A stretch of DNA of 64,000 nt from Mixta mediterraneensis (GCF_014946725.1 NZ_JACFXY010000001.1:62001-126000); one strand, 5' to 3'; shown: positions 17,310 to 28,003, counted from the stretch's first letter. The notes: a model not told the origin generated them from the letters alone. Numbers and translations: made by a program.

Positions 17310-17397
17310 TGGCGGAGGAGGAGAGATTCGAACTCTCGGATGGTTTCCCATCGGCGGTTTTCAAGACCGCTGCCTTAAGCCGCTCGGCCACCCCTCC
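17310..17397 (-). tRNA. serT: tRNA-Ser (anticodon UGA), copy 2
   Basis: An 88-base gene identical base for base to the copy at 17148-17235, separated by 74 bases of unrelated sequence. E. coli has one serT near this position. The second copy is a local gene duplication. Confidence 0.95.
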
Positions 17398-17617
17398 GCA
17401 ATGAGGCGCACTATAAACATCCCCCTGTAAGATGTAAAGCCCGGCTCAATTCGTTCGGCTGAAAAACAGCCAAATAGTATTTTTTCGTCGCCAAATTCAT
17501 CATTCTGCTCAAATAATTAGCATCTTTACGCGTAAAGAAGGGTAAAACGCCTTTTCCCACTTTATGGCACTGCGTATTCTCAGCGCATATTTGGTGTTCT
17601 GCTGACAGGAGCGCAAC

Positions 17618-18274
17618 ATGGACAGAATAATATCTTCTTCATCGCAGCAATCGCTGCTGAATACACACAGAGTTCTACGTAACACGTATTTCCTTCTGGG
17701 CCTGACACTGGCTTTCTCCGCAGTGACCGCAACGGCCAGCACGATGCTGGGCTTACCGGCTCCGGGTTTGATCTTAATGCTGGTCGGCTTCTACGGATTG
17801 ATGTTTCTGACCTATCGCCTGGCGAATAGCCCAACGGGCATCCTGGCTGCTTTCGCATTTACCGGCTTTCTGGGTTATTGCCTTGGCCCGATTCTTAGTA
17901 CGTTTCTGACCGCTGGCATGGGCGATGTGATTGCGCTGGCGCTGGGCGGAACCGCACTGGTGTTCTTCTGCTGTTCGGCTTATGTATTAACTACCCGCCG
18001 GGATATGTCCTTCCTTGGCGGTATGATGATGGCCGGCTTCGTGGTGCTGTTAGTGGCTGTCGTCGCCAATATCTTTCTGCAACTGCCTGCACTGCAGCTG
18101 GCGATTAGCGCCCTGTTTATTCTGTTCTCCACCGGCGCAATTTTGTGGGAAACCAGTAATATTATCCATGGCGGTGAAACCAATTACATTCGTGCAACCG
18201 TGAGCCTGTACGTGTCGCTATATAATATCTTTGTCAGCCTGCTAAGCCTGCTGGGTTTCGCCCGCAGCAACTAA
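17618..18274 (+). CDS. yccA: YccA, BAX-inhibitor-1 family FtsH modulator
   Basis: A 218-residue inner-membrane protein with seven hydrophobic helices from about residue 22 on, of the Bax inhibitor-1/UPF0005 family. In E. coli YccA is a substrate and inhibitor of the FtsH protease and protects SecY when translocation jams. Its short cytosolic N-terminus ([14 protein letters not shown]) is the region FtsH uses for degradation. It lies next to tusE as in E. coli. Confidence 0.96.
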   Translation: MDRIISSSSQQSLLNTHRVLRNTYFLLGLTLAFSAVTATASTMLGLPAPGLILMLVGFYGLMFLTYRLANSPTGILAAFAFTGFLGYCLGPILSTFLTAGMGDVIALALGGTALVFFCCSAYVLTTRRDMSFLGGMMMAGFVVLLVAVVANIFLQLPALQLAISALFILFSTGAILWETSNIIHGGETNYIRATVSLYVSLYNIFVSLLSLLGFARSN

Positions 18275-18300
18275 ACCCCCATTTGTGGCAGACTGTAACG

Positions 18301-18329
18301 AAACCCCGCTCGGCGGGGTTTTATTTTTT
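18301..18329 (+). terminator. Terminator after yccA
   Basis: aaaccccgc and gcggggttt pair around a 3-base loop and are followed by ttatttttt, 27 bases beyond the yccA stop. Confidence 0.8.
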
Positions 18330-18380
18330 ATGCCGATGTAATTTGGTAAAATGCGCCGTGATCTTTTGTGAGGAAATAAC

Positions 18381-18707
18381 GTGGATTTTAACGGTATCCA
18401 GATTGCAGTTGACGCCGAAGGCTATTTAAAAAATCAAAACGACTGGAACGAAGCACTGGCGGCAAAGATTGCCGGGCTGGAAGGCATCGAAATGACCGAT
18501 GCCCATTGGGAAGTGGTGCACTTTGTTCGCAACTTTTATAGAGAGTTCAACACGTCGCCTGCGGTGCGTATGCTGGTGAAAGCCATGGCGCAAAAATATG
18601 GCGAGGAAAAAGGCAACAGTCGCTATCTGTTTCGCCTGTTCCCGGAAGGTCCAGCTAAACAAGCAACTAAAATTGCCGGTTTGCCTAAACCAGCCAAATG
18701 TCTGTGA
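18381..18707 (+). CDS. tusE: Sulfurtransferase TusE (tRNA 2-thiouridine relay)
   Basis: A 108-residue DsrC/TusE-family protein. It accepts sulfur from TusBCD and passes it to MnmA for 2-thiolation of tRNA wobble uridine. The conserved penultimate cysteine is present (PKPAKCL at the end), as is the helical body ([19 protein letters not shown]). The stop codon abuts the stop of the convergent acylphosphatase gene with no spacer. Confidence 0.96.
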   Translation: MDFNGIQIAVDAEGYLKNQNDWNEALAAKIAGLEGIEMTDAHWEVVHFVRNFYREFNTSPAVRMLVKAMAQKYGEEKGNSRYLFRLFPEGPAKQATKIAGLPKPAKCL

Positions 18708-18986
18708 TCAGCCGGTGGTGAAGCTATGTGGCACCTGCGCCGGTTGGTGAGCTTCAACCAGCACGTTATCAACATGCGCGCTGCGCGGCCCACCCGCTTT
18801 TAACCAGTCGATCAGGGCTTCTACCTGTTGAGGTTCACCGTAAGCCAACACCTCCACACTACCATCTTCAAGGTTTTTCGCATAACCCAGTACGCCGAGT
18901 TGTCTGGCCTGCATTTGTGCGCTGTAGCGAAACCCGACGCCCTGAACCTGACCATGTACCCATGCTTTAAAACAGGCTGCTGACAT
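18708..18986 (-). CDS. yccX: Acylphosphatase
   Basis: A 92-residue acylphosphatase that hydrolyses carboxyl-phosphate bonds. The phosphate-binding loop GQVQGVGFR with its catalytic Arg is at about 13-21, and the catalytic Asn is in [13 protein letters not shown] at about 37-38. It is convergent with tusE, and its start is about 85 bases from the divergent rlmI. Confidence 0.95.
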   Translation of the reverse strand: MSAACFKAWVHGQVQGVGFRYSAQMQARQLGVLGYAKNLEDGSVEVLAYGEPQQVEALIDWLKAGGPRSAHVDNVLVEAHQPAQVPHSFTTG

Positions 18987-19071
18987 TATTTACTCCTGCT
19001 GCTGTTCGTTGCATTTTTCCGTTATCCACCGGACAATGGCGCCTCATTTTTTCAGGTAAGCATAGCAAACT

Positions 19072-20262
19072 ATGACAGTTCGATTGATTCTCGCGAAGGG
19101 ACGTGAAAAATCCCTGCTCCGTCGTCATCCCTGGGTTTTTTCCGGTGCAGTCGCACGTATGGAAGGTAAAGCGCAACAGGGTGAAACCATTGATGTTTGT
19201 GACAGCAACGGTAACTGGTTGGCTCGCGCCGCCTGGTCACCGCAGTCGCAGATTCGCGCCCGCGTCTGGAGCTGGCAGCAGGATGAGTCCATCGACATTG
19301 CTTTTTTTGTTCGTCGCTTTGAACAAGCGCAGCAATGGCGTAAATGGCTCGCTGAGCGAGACGGGCTGGACAGCTACCGCTTGATAGCCGGGGAATCAGA
19401 CGGTTTACCTAGCGTGACTATCGATCGTTTTGGCCATTTCCTGGTACTGCAGTTGCTATCCGCCGGTGCTGAATATCAGCGCCCTGCCATTATTACTGCC
19501 TTACAGCAATGTTTTCCTGAGTGTGCCATTTACGATCGTTCCGATGTTGCAGTTCGCAAAAAAGAGGGGCTGGAACTGTCACAAGGCCCTGTCACCGGTG
19601 AATTGCCCCCGCCTCTTCTGCCCATTAATGAACATGGCATGAAATTGCTGGTTGATATTCAGGGCGGCCATAAAACCGGTTATTACCTTGATCAGCGTGA
19701 CAGTCGCCTGGCAACGCGCCGCTATTCACAAAATGCCCGTGTGCTCAACTGTTTCTCCTATACGGGAGGGTTCGCCGTTTCCGCTTTGATGGGAGGCTGC
19801 AGCCAGGTCATCAGCGTAGATACATCACAGGATGCGCTGGATGTCGCTCGCCAAAACGTTGAGCTGAACGGGCTTGACGTGTCGCGCGCGCAATTTCAGC
19901 GTGATGATGTATTCAAACTGCTTCGTCGTTACCGTGACAGTGGTGAAAAATTTGATTTGATCGTGATGGATCCCCCCAAATTCGTTGAGAATAAAAGCCA
20001 GCTGATGGGCGCCTGTCGCGGTTATAAAGACATTAATATGCTGGCGATTCAGTTACTGAACCCTGGTGGGGTTCTGCTCACGTTTTCCTGTTCAGGTTTA
20101 ATGGCAACCGATCTGTTCCAAAAAATCATTGCTGATGCTGCCATTGATGCAGGCCGTGAAGTACAGTTTATTGAACAGTTCCGCCAGGCGGCCGACCACC
20201 CCGTTATCGCCAGTTATCCCGAAGGACTTTACCTGAAAGGTTTCGCTTGCCGCGTAATGTGA
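19072..20262 (+). CDS. rlmI: 23S rRNA m5C1962 methyltransferase RlmI
   Basis: A 396-residue protein, the E. coli RlmI length. It has an N-terminal PUA domain (about 3-75, [20 protein letters not shown]), a middle beta-hairpin region, and a class I SAM-dependent methyltransferase domain (about 200-390). The SAM loop is seen in [17 protein letters not shown] and the catalytic-site motif in [10 protein letters not shown]. It methylates C1962 of 23S rRNA. It is followed by hspQ after about 60 bases. Confidence 0.96.
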   Translation: MTVRLILAKGREKSLLRRHPWVFSGAVARMEGKAQQGETIDVCDSNGNWLARAAWSPQSQIRARVWSWQQDESIDIAFFVRRFEQAQQWRKWLAERDGLDSYRLIAGESDGLPSVTIDRFGHFLVLQLLSAGAEYQRPAIITALQQCFPECAIYDRSDVAVRKKEGLELSQGPVTGELPPPLLPINEHGMKLLVDIQGGHKTGYYLDQRDSRLATRRYSQNARVLNCFSYTGGFAVSALMGGCSQVISVDTSQDALDVARQNVELNGLDVSRAQFQRDDVFKLLRRYRDSGEKFDLIVMDPPKFVENKSQLMGACRGYKDINMLAIQLLNPGGVLLTFSCSGLMATDLFQKIIADAAIDAGREVQFIEQFRQAADHPVIASYPEGLYLKGFACRVM

Positions 20263-20322
20263 CTTGAAAAAACAGCTCGTGACGCCATATTGATCACAGG
20301 GCAGTTTTTTTTGGAGGTCATA

Positions 20323-20640
20323 ATGATTGCCAGTAAATTTGGGATTGGTCAGCAGGTTCGTCATCGTCTTTCTGGTGTATTAGGCGTCATTGTTGATGTC
20401 GATCCAGAATATTCGTTAGATGAACCAAAGTTAGATGAGGTGGGCGCAGCAGAAAAAATGCGCAGCGCGCCGTGGTATCACGTGGTGATGGAAGATGAAG
20501 ATGGCGATCGGGTACATACGTATGTCGCAGAAATTCAGCTTTCCGGTGAGACCAGCGTTGAACACCCGGAACAACCTTCCTTAGATGAACTCGCCGCATC
20601 GGTGCGTCAACAATTACAGGCGCCGCACTTACGGCATTAA
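20323..20640 (+). CDS. hspQ: Heat-shock protein HspQ (Lon specificity enhancer)
   Basis: A 105-residue protein, the E. coli HspQ length. The start at 20323 follows a strong GGAGG ribosome site at 20313-20317; an upstream extension to 20290 has none. It has a hemimethylated-DNA-binding/YccV-like fold ([32 protein letters not shown]). In E. coli it binds Lon and stimulates degradation of some substrates, and affects DnaA levels. Confidence 0.95.
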   Translation: MIASKFGIGQQVRHRLSGVLGVIVDVDPEYSLDEPKLDEVGAAEKMRSAPWYHVVMEDEDGDRVHTYVAEIQLSGETSVEHPEQPSLDELAASVRQQLQAPHLRH

Positions 20641-20673
20641 TCAGTGGCGGCAGACTACAATGCCGCCACTTTT

Positions 20674-21096
20674 TTATGCATGCTTTGGTGAAATTCCCAG
20701 TCGTGGAATTTCGATTTTAGGGCAGCGATCCATTATCACGGTCATGCCTGCATCCTGCGCCAATACTGCAGCCTGCTCATTAATCACCCCTAACTGTAGC
20801 CACAGCGTTTTCGCACCAATGGCAATAGCTTCCTGCGTTACGCCCCACGCGGCTTCAGAATTGCGAAACACATCTACCATATCCACCTTGCCCGGAATAT
20901 CAGCCAGGCTGGCATATGCGGTTTGGCCTAATAAGGTTTTTCCCGCCAGTTTAGGGTTAACCGGAACCACTTCGTAACCTTGCGCAAGCAGATATTTCAT
21001 TACAACGTGACCCGGACGTTCCGGTCGATCGCTGGCACCCACCAGCGCAATGCGTTGCGTGCGTGTCAGCACATCACGAATCGTTTGATCATTCAT
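20674..21096 (-). CDS. yccU: CoA-binding-domain protein YccU
   Basis: A 140-residue protein with a Rossmann-like CoA_binding domain ([20 protein letters not shown] at about 16-35; [14 protein letters not shown]). E. coli YccU is 137 residues and its role is unknown; related domains occur in succinyl-CoA synthetase. It is convergent with hspQ and preceded by an AGGAGG ribosome site. Confidence 0.92.
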   Translation of the reverse strand: MNDQTIRDVLTRTQRIALVGASDRPERPGHVVMKYLLAQGYEVVPVNPKLAGKTLLGQTAYASLADIPGKVDMVDVFRNSEAAWGVTQEAIAIGAKTLWLQLGVINEQAAVLAQDAGMTVIMDRCPKIEIPRLGISPKHA

Positions 21097-21272
21097 TACT
21101 TCCTCCTTTTAGCGACAAGCTAAATTGTAGCTGGACCGGGTAAGGTCAGGGTAAAGGACGGCGCAAATTCTCAGAGCTGACGCACGAATAAATATGTTTA
21201 AATGTAAATTTAATGCCATAATGTAAGAATTTGCTACACCTATTCCCTTGCGCCTTATTGCCTGGAGTTGAA

Positions 21273-21911
21273 ATGAAACTGACGTTGACTGTTACGGGGT
21301 TGATCACTTTCCTCGTTACAGCGTCCTGTTCTGCCATTACCTTAAAGCTTGATCCGCAGATCGCGCTTTTGGTCCTTGATGGCCGCAAAATTTCGGGTTC
21401 GCTACTTAAAGGGGCCGACAGCTTAGAGCTTGACCGAGGCCAGCATCAGTTTCTGTTTCGCGTCGAGCAGCCGGGTGATAATCACCAGAATACATCGTTA
21501 CGCTATCAATCGACGCCAATGATTGTTACGTTCAGCGCTGCAGTTAAAACTATCACTATCCGTTTGCCTGCGCTGGACAACAAACGCGCGCGCTACCATT
21601 TTGATCGCACACTTAACTTTCAACTCATTGATGAACACGGCAAAGAAATTATTAGCTTGCGCGATCGTCTGCCCACTAATGCTGGCGTGGATCTGGAAAA
21701 AGCGATGCTGAAATACAATCGCGACGACCAAATCGCTTCCGTTCCGCAATTTGCCGAAACCGCTGCTACAACACTGCCCGGTCAACCCACCGCCGATCTC
21801 GCCTGGGTCGATCAGCCTGAGCTGCCTTCATTTAAACGTTGGTTCCAGCGTTTTGATGAATACACGCGCCAACAATTTCTCAATCTGGTCAAAATGTTAC
21901 GTACAAGTTGA
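21273..21911 (+). CDS. yccT: CsgI/YccT periplasmic curli-synthesis inhibitor family (UPF0319)
   Basis: A 212-residue exported protein. The start at 21273 follows a TGGAG site; upstream codons to 21231 lack one. Residues 1-20 form a signal peptide (ending near ASCSA), and LKLDPQIALLVLDGRK opens the mature part. It matches the UPF0319 family; E. coli YccT (CsgI) inhibits polymerisation of curli subunit CsgA. It has diverged more than its neighbours. It is followed by mgsA. Confidence 0.9.
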   Translation: MKLTLTVTGLITFLVTASCSAITLKLDPQIALLVLDGRKISGSLLKGADSLELDRGQHQFLFRVEQPGDNHQNTSLRYQSTPMIVTFSAAVKTITIRLPALDNKRARYHFDRTLNFQLIDEHGKEIISLRDRLPTNAGVDLEKAMLKYNRDDQIASVPQFAETAATTLPGQPTADLAWVDQPELPSFKRWFQRFDEYTRQQFLNLVKMLRTS

Positions 21912-21980
21912 TAGACAAGAATGCCAGGGAGTAAACTCGGGCAACACATCTTGCGCACGTGACATTACCAGGAAGGCTTT

Positions 21981-22439
21981 ATGGAGCAAACTGTTCGTAC
22001 CCTTGGCGTAAAAAAACATATCGCATTGGTTGCCCATGACCATTGCAAAGCCTCGCTGCTTGAATGGGTAAAGCAAAACCAGCCCGTATTAGAAACTCAT
22101 GAACTTTATGCTACCGGGACGACGGGAAACCTCATTAATCTGCATACCGGACTTAGCGTTCATGCCATGCTGAGCGGCCCGATGGGCGGCGATCAGCAAG
22201 TGGGCGCGATGATCGCCGAAGGAAAAATTGATGCGTTGATTTTCTTTTGGGATCCGCTAAATGCCGTCCCGCATGATCCCGATGTAAAGGCATTATTGCG
22301 CCTCGCCACGGTCTGGAATATTCCTGTCGCAACTAATCGGGCAACAGCGGACTTTATTATTCAGTCACCGCTGTTTGCCCAGGCCATAGAGATTCAAATT
22401 CCAGATTATCAACGTTACCTGGCCGATCGCCTGAAATAA
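21981..22439 (+). CDS. mgsA: Methylglyoxal synthase
   Basis: A 152-residue enzyme (E. coli MgsA 152) that converts dihydroxyacetone phosphate to methylglyoxal and phosphate as a glycolytic bypass. Phosphate-binding and catalytic motifs are visible: ALVAHDHCK (His, Lys) near residue 17-25, [10 protein letters not shown] near 46-55, and [19 protein letters not shown] with the catalytic Asp. The stop is 1 base from the convergent helD stop. Confidence 0.97.
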   Translation: MEQTVRTLGVKKHIALVAHDHCKASLLEWVKQNQPVLETHELYATGTTGNLINLHTGLSVHAMLSGPMGGDQQVGAMIAEGKIDALIFFWDPLNAVPHDPDVKALLRLATVWNIPVATNRATADFIIQSPLFAQAIEIQIPDYQRYLADRLK

Positions 22440-22440
22440 C

Positions 22441-24501
22441 TCAGGCTTTGCGTAACACCGGCACGCCAAGTTCACGGAAGTGATCGACGAAAACCGAAGG
22501 CTGCTGTTTGTCGTACATCAGAAACACCTGCTGACGCGCACGCGTCAGCGCCACATAAGCCAAACGCCGCTCTTCTGCATCGGGGAAAGCTTCCGGTTGC
22601 GGCAATAAACCCTGCTCGATAATGGATTCACGCGCCTCAGCCGGGAAACCCTCTTTCCCCTGTTGTAATCCTAATAAAATGACGTAATCGGCTTGCTGAC
22701 CTTTGCTGGCGTGAATCGTCATGAAATCGAGTTTCAGCTTTGGCCACTTCGTTTTGGCCTTCTCCAGCACTTCCGGAAGTAAATAGTGATACCGCGCCAA
22801 CAGCAGTACACGCTCATCCGGCCTGGCGTAGCCGCTTAATTTATTCAGTAACGGCTCAAGCTGTTCTTGCGGCAATAATGAGATGGATTTTTTATTCCCT
22901 TTGGTCAGACTGTTGAGCGGCTTACGCAACTGATGCGGGTTTTGCTGAACGAAACGGTTAGCGATGTCACCAATACGATCGTTGAAGCGATAAGTGGTAT
23001 CCAGCACGCAACGATCGCCTTCACCGAAATAGTGATGAAATGCCGTTGTCAGACTCATCTCAGCACCACTAAAACGATAGATAGCTTGCCAGTCATCGCC
23101 CACCGCAAACAGCGTGGTACGTTTATTCTGCTGACGTAGCGCCGTTAATAAAGCCGCACGCTGCGGTGAAATATCCTGAAATTCATCCACCAAAATATGC
23201 TTCCAGGGACTGATAAACCGTCCCTTTTCCAGAATTGAAATTGCCTGATGAATCAAACCGGAAAAATCGACGGCTCCCTCTTCTTTTAACGCGGTTTTCC
23301 AGGCTTTTAACAGCGGGGCCATTAATTTAACGCGTTTACTAAACAGGTCACGGACTTCTTCATGGACGTCTGCGATCATCGCAGCCTGCGCACCGCCATG
23401 CATGCGCATTAATCCCAGCCAGCGCTCTAAGCGCGATGCCAGCCTTTTTGCCAGTGCATCATCCTGCCAAAAAGCACCGTCGGGAACTTCCCATTTCAGT
23501 TCATCACGCAACCATTGTCGCCAGCCGTTGGCCTGCGCTTTTTTCTCATCACACTGCTGACGCCAATGGCTAATCAGCCACTCGCGGCGTGCGCTGGCAT
23601 CAATCTCCAGCTTGCTGATAACAGGCTGTTTATTGCTGCCCTGGCGGATAATGTGTAACGCTAACGAGTGAAAGGTTCGCGCCTGAATATCGCCGTCACC
23701 CAGTCGGGACTGGATACGATCGTTCATCTCTTCAGCGGCCTGACGCCCAAAGGCTAAGAGCAAAATTTGCTCCGGCGCAGATAATTTACGTTGCAATAGC
23801 CACCCGGCACGAGCAACCAGTACGGAGGTTTTACCGCTACCTGCCCCAGCCAGAACTAATAACGCCTCTTCGCCATTCACAACGGCTTCGCATTGAGAAG
23901 GATTAAGGGGAGTCGTTTCGATGGTTGAGAAGAAATCCTGATAGCGTTCCAGCGTTTTTGCCGTCCAGTCGCGATTACGCTGTTGCAGCGCTGCTTCGCC
24001 CTGCTCCAGCCAACGCTGGCAGAAGGACCAGTCTGCGCGGGTCGTATCAAATTCGTTAAGGCGTGACAGCGGCAACGGCAATGCATCAAACTGTGTGGTG
24101 ATTTTGCTCTTTAGCATCTGCAGTTCGCTGCGCTTTATCCAGCGGTCCTGATCGCCGAAGTGGCTAATTTCTTCACGTAACGAGCAAAGCACCTCGCGGC
24201 AAACTTCGCTCATTTCATGGCTCCAGCTTTGCCATGATTGCAGAAGATAATGGTGAAAACGCTGTGTTTCCTGCCATTCAGTGCCGTGCAGCCGCACAAC
24301 TTTGTTTTCAGCTAATAAAAATTCCAGTTCGCCCCAAACCAGCCCGCGTTTGCAGGTAATAGCGAGCAGCTGGTTAAACGGGATCAGATATTCATGCCTG
24401 TCCCCGCTAACTTCTACACCCGCCGCCAGCAAACGAACCCGATTATAAGGATGTTGAGCAAGTCGCTTGCCCATGGATGTTGCTTTCAGTTCCACGTCCA
24501 C
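22441..24501 (-). CDS. helD: DNA helicase IV
   Basis: A 686-residue superfamily 1 3'-5' helicase related to Rep/UvrD. After an N-terminal region of about 190 residues, the Walker A motif LAGAGSGKTSVLVARAGW appears at about 217-234. Motif II is in HILVDEFQDISPQRAALL, motif III in FAVGDDWQAIYRFSGAE, and the C-terminal motifs V-VI in TIHASKGQQADYVIL and YVALTRARQQVFLM. It is convergent with mgsA and divergent from yccF, as in E. coli. Confidence 0.97.
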   Translation of the reverse strand: MDVELKATSMGKRLAQHPYNRVRLLAAGVEVSGDRHEYLIPFNQLLAITCKRGLVWGELEFLLAENKVVRLHGTEWQETQRFHHYLLQSWQSWSHEMSEVCREVLCSLREEISHFGDQDRWIKRSELQMLKSKITTQFDALPLPLSRLNEFDTTRADWSFCQRWLEQGEAALQQRNRDWTAKTLERYQDFFSTIETTPLNPSQCEAVVNGEEALLVLAGAGSGKTSVLVARAGWLLQRKLSAPEQILLLAFGRQAAEEMNDRIQSRLGDGDIQARTFHSLALHIIRQGSNKQPVISKLEIDASARREWLISHWRQQCDEKKAQANGWRQWLRDELKWEVPDGAFWQDDALAKRLASRLERWLGLMRMHGGAQAAMIADVHEEVRDLFSKRVKLMAPLLKAWKTALKEEGAVDFSGLIHQAISILEKGRFISPWKHILVDEFQDISPQRAALLTALRQQNKRTTLFAVGDDWQAIYRFSGAEMSLTTAFHHYFGEGDRCVLDTTYRFNDRIGDIANRFVQQNPHQLRKPLNSLTKGNKKSISLLPQEQLEPLLNKLSGYARPDERVLLLARYHYLLPEVLEKAKTKWPKLKLDFMTIHASKGQQADYVILLGLQQGKEGFPAEARESIIEQGLLPQPEAFPDAEERRLAYVALTRARQQVFLMYDKQQPSVFVDHFRELGVPVLRKA

Positions 24502-24618
24502 ACTAACGACTAAGAATAGGATTATGCGGAGTTTACCTGTCAGACCCTTGGCGCTCCAGCCTTAAAACAGGCTAAACTTGGCGGCACAGCTTGCGGAATG
24601 CAAAAGGAAAAGATTGTT

Positions 24619-25062
24619 ATGCGTACCGTTTTAAACATTCTCAATTTCGTTTTAGGTGGTTTTTTCACCACCCTGAGTTGGCTTTTTGCCACGCTGATCA
24701 CCATCGTACTGATCTTTACGCTGCCGCTGACACGCTCCTGTTGGGAAATTACCAAATTGTCACTGCTGCCTTTTGGTAATGAAGCGGTGCATATCGATGT
24801 GTTGCGTCCCGATGAAAGAAGCCACGTGATGAACGCGGGTGGAACTTTACTGAATATTTTATGGCTGATCTTTTTTGGCTGGTGGTTGTGTCTGGCGCAT
24901 ATCTCAGCAGGCATCGTTCAATGTCTGACGGTTATCGGCATCCCGGTTGGTATTGCTAACTTTAAGATTGCCGCTATCGCATTATGGCCGGTTGGACGCC
25001 GTGTGGTTTCGGTTGAAGAAGCGCGCATTGCTCGCGAAACCAATGCCCGTCGTCGCTATTAA
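24619..25062 (+). CDS. yccF: YccF inner-membrane protein (DUF307)
   Basis: A 147-residue membrane protein (E. coli YccF 148). The start at 24619 has an AAGGAAAAG ribosome site; an ATG at 24598 lacks one. It has paired hydrophobic segments at about 4-40 and 75-115, and the conserved LTRSCWEITKLSLLPFGNEA and GIPVGIANFKIAAIALWPVG repeats of YccF domains. Function is unknown. It is followed by yccS with a 1-base gap, suggesting coupling. Confidence 0.93.
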   Translation: MRTVLNILNFVLGGFFTTLSWLFATLITIVLIFTLPLTRSCWEITKLSLLPFGNEAVHIDVLRPDERSHVMNAGGTLLNILWLIFFGWWLCLAHISAGIVQCLTVIGIPVGIANFKIAAIALWPVGRRVVSVEEARIARETNARRRY

Positions 25063-25063
25063 T

Positions 25064-27205
25064 ATGATGTCAAAATCATTGCCGGGATGGCGGCAATATT
25101 TATTTAACAGCACCTGGCGCTATCTGTTGCGCATCTTCTTTGCCCTGGCAGGCTGTGCTGCAGTGCCGTGGTGGCTGAGTCAAATCGAATGGACGATTCC
25201 GCTCACCCTGGGCGTGGTCGCAGCAGCTTTGGCCGATTTAGACGATCGTCTGACCGGACGTCTGAAAAATTTGCTCATCACACTGTTATACTTTTGTATT
25301 GCCTCTGTTTCCGTGGAGTTGCTCTTCCCTCATCCTGTGGCTTTCATTGTCGGTCTGGCGCTTTCCAGCTGGGGATTTATCCTGCTGGGTGCATTGGGTC
25401 AACGTTACGCCACCATTGCTTTCGGCGCACTGTTAATTGCTGTTTATACCATGCTGGGCATCGGCCTGTTTTCACAATGGTATATGCAACCAATGCTGCT
25501 GTTGATGGGCGCACTCTGGTACAACTTCTTGACTTTGCTGGGTCATTTGATGTTTCCAGTGCGGCCGGTACAAGAACAACTGGCAGGCAGCTATTCTCAG
25601 CTTGCGCGTTACCTGGAAGCCAAAGCCAATTTGTTTGACCCGGATGGCAATGAAGAGAGTGACGCCTCATTAATTAATACCGCTATGGTGAACAGCCAAC
25701 TGGTGGCGCAGCTTAATCTGACCAAAACGACCTTGCAAAGCCGTTTACGCGGCGATCGGGGTTCTCGCGGTACGCGACGGAGTTTGCACTATTATTTCGT
25801 GGCGCAAGATATTCATGAGCGCGTCAGCTCATCACACTTGCAATATCACTTATTGCGCGGTGACTGGCGTTACAATGAAATTCTGTTTCGCTTTCAGCGT
25901 CTGTTAAATATGCAGGCGCAAGCTTGCCGCCAGCTGGCTCAGTGCGTTCTAATGCGGGAACGCTGGGAACATGACGGCCGGTTTGAGCGTGCGTTTGATC
26001 GCCTGCATAAAGCGATAGAAAGGCTGGCTCAGCGCGAACCGGAAGCGGCGCATATTCGCGCCTTATATTGGTTGTTACGCAACTTACAGGCGATTGATGC
26101 ACAATTAGCGTCAATTGAATCCGAGCAGGCACTGGCTGCCGACGATCCACAGCACAGCGATAATTTGCTTTCGCGGGAAGGGCTGAATGGTTGGAGCGAT
26201 ATTCGTCTGCGGATCAGTCGTCACCTATCACCCACTTCTGCTCTGTTTCGCCATGCGGTGCGAATGTCAGTGGTACTTTGTATCGGTTACGCCTTTATCC
26301 AGGTTACCGGCGTGGAACGCGGTTACTGGATTTTGCTCACCAGTCTGTTTGTCTGCCAACCCAATTACAACGCGACTCAGCGGCGTCTGGCGTTACGTAT
26401 TGGCGGAACGCTGGCGGGTATTGCTATTGGCTTGCCGGTTTTATGGCTGGTGCCGTCGGTAGAAGGACAGTTAATCCTGATCGTGCTGAGCGGCGTACTT
26501 TTTTTCGCTTTTCGCCAGGTACAATATGCGCAGGCCACGCTATTCATCACCTTACTGGTGTTATTATGCTTCAACCTGCTGGGCGAAGGGTTCGACGTTG
26601 CCTTGCCTCGCGTGGTGGATACATTGCTGGGATGCGCTTTAGCATGGTTTGCCGTGGCATTTATCTGGCCCGACTGGCGTTTCCGTCAGCTACCGCGGGT
26701 CGCTGAGCGTACCCTGAATGCTAATTGCCGCTACCTTGATGCCATTATGGAACAGTATCACCAGGGAAAAGACAATCGACTGGCTTACCGCATTGCCCGT
26801 CGCGATGCGCATAATGCCGATGCAGAATTGGCATCGGTGGTTTCAAATATAAGCAGCGAGACGCGACCTAACCATAAGCTGCGTGAATCCGCCTTCCAGT
26901 TGCTTTGCCTGAACCACTCTTTTCTGAGCTATATTTCAGCGCTCGGTGCACATCGTGACAAGATCACCGAATCAGGGCTTCTCACTTTGCTGGATGACAC
27001 GGTTTGCTATGTTGAGGATGTTTTACAGATAGACACCGTAAGCGACATTCAGGCAGAAGAAATGCGTTTTTCGCTCGCGCAACGAATCAATGAATTGTCT
27101 GCCGATCCTAATACGCGTGCGCCGCTGGTATTGCAACAGTTGGGATTGCTGGTTGCGCTATTACCCGATATTGCGCGCCTGCGTCGCACGCTGGCGATGA
27201 ATTAA
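25064..27205 (+). CDS. yccS: YccS, FUSC-family inner-membrane protein (putative efflux)
   Basis: A 713-residue protein. The start is at 25064 (or 25067), right after the yccF stop; the longer frame from 24947 overlaps yccF and is not used. Two clusters of about six transmembrane helices (about 20-180 and 390-520) alternate with cytoplasmic helical regions, the YccS/YhfK plan of the fusaric-acid-resistance-like family. Substrate is not known. The stop overlaps the convergent sxy stop by 4 bases. Confidence 0.93.
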   Translation: MMSKSLPGWRQYLFNSTWRYLLRIFFALAGCAAVPWWLSQIEWTIPLTLGVVAAALADLDDRLTGRLKNLLITLLYFCIASVSVELLFPHPVAFIVGLALSSWGFILLGALGQRYATIAFGALLIAVYTMLGIGLFSQWYMQPMLLLMGALWYNFLTLLGHLMFPVRPVQEQLAGSYSQLARYLEAKANLFDPDGNEESDASLINTAMVNSQLVAQLNLTKTTLQSRLRGDRGSRGTRRSLHYYFVAQDIHERVSSSHLQYHLLRGDWRYNEILFRFQRLLNMQAQACRQLAQCVLMRERWEHDGRFERAFDRLHKAIERLAQREPEAAHIRALYWLLRNLQAIDAQLASIESEQALAADDPQHSDNLLSREGLNGWSDIRLRISRHLSPTSALFRHAVRMSVVLCIGYAFIQVTGVERGYWILLTSLFVCQPNYNATQRRLALRIGGTLAGIAIGLPVLWLVPSVEGQLILIVLSGVLFFAFRQVQYAQATLFITLLVLLCFNLLGEGFDVALPRVVDTLLGCALAWFAVAFIWPDWRFRQLPRVAERTLNANCRYLDAIMEQYHQGKDNRLAYRIARRDAHNADAELASVVSNISSETRPNHKLRESAFQLLCLNHSFLSYISALGAHRDKITESGLLTLLDDTVCYVEDVLQIDTVSDIQAEEMRFSLAQRINELSADPNTRAPLVLQQLGLLVALLPDIARLRRTLAMN

Positions 27206-27831
27206 TGTCCGGAACTCTCTGTGTTCAGCGTGTGCTTAACGGTGTTCTGATACCACTCACTCAGTTCCGCCTTTACTGCCTGGGGTAAGGCGGCGTGATG
27301 GTGACCCGATATGGCGCCCTGTAACGCCAGTAAAGTATTAAGCCCAACGTGCTGGTTGATAGCTTTAAGTTTAAGCCAGCATTGTTTGGCACCCGTCTCA
27401 CATAAATGCTTAACAGTGCAGATCCCCACCTCTCGTAACATCATCTCCATCCGAAGGCTGAGATTGGGCAGATCTTTTAATCGCACCGAGGTATGCCTGG
27501 ATTGTAATTCAGACTGGGCAGTCTGCAGCGAAGATGCCGAGAGCGCGATCAGACGTTCAGCGTTGCACCAAAGCGCCTCATCAACTTTGAAATAGTTAAG
27601 ATTTACCGGTATACCGCGTTTACGGAAAACGAGCGTCTCCAGCGGACATTTAACGACGTACTCACGCAGTGCCTCACTGGCGCGCAGATAGAGTTCGTCT
27701 TCGTTTATCAAAGCGAAAACGACCTGCTCTACAGCTAAAGCGTAACCCCCGAATTGCGTTCGTGACTCGATTTTTCCTAACGACGCTAAACATTCTCTGG
27801 AGCGTTCAACTACCTGATGTGCTTTCTTCAT
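27202..27831 (-). CDS. sxy: Sxy/TfoX competence regulator (CRP-S coactivator)
   Basis: A 209-residue protein, exactly the E. coli Sxy length, if started at 27831, where GGAGG is well placed; an ATG-less extension to 27867 is not used. It has an N-terminal TfoX domain (about 1-100, FGGYALAVEQVVFALINEDELYLR) and a C-terminal TfoX domain (about 110-195, LPNLSLRMEMMLREVGI). With CRP it activates CRP-S promoters of competence genes. It is divergent from sulA. Confidence 0.94.
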   Translation of the reverse strand: MKKAHQVVERSRECLASLGKIESRTQFGGYALAVEQVVFALINEDELYLRASEALREYVVKCPLETLVFRKRGIPVNLNYFKVDEALWCNAERLIALSASSLQTAQSELQSRHTSVRLKDLPNLSLRMEMMLREVGICTVKHLCETGAKQCWLKLKAINQHVGLNTLLALQGAISGHHHAALPQAVKAELSEWYQNTVKHTLNTESSGH

Positions 27832-28003
27832 TGTACCACCTCCCTGTACAGGAAATAACTTAAACACCTTTTTATTCAGCCATTTAGAAGATAAGAAAAA
27901 GACGTAACAGGTTCAATGAATAAATGCATTCTGACCGGAACTTCTGTCGATTTTGCGAGGTATTTTCAGAAATTTGGGTTGATCTTCATCCAGGATAACA
28001 TTA

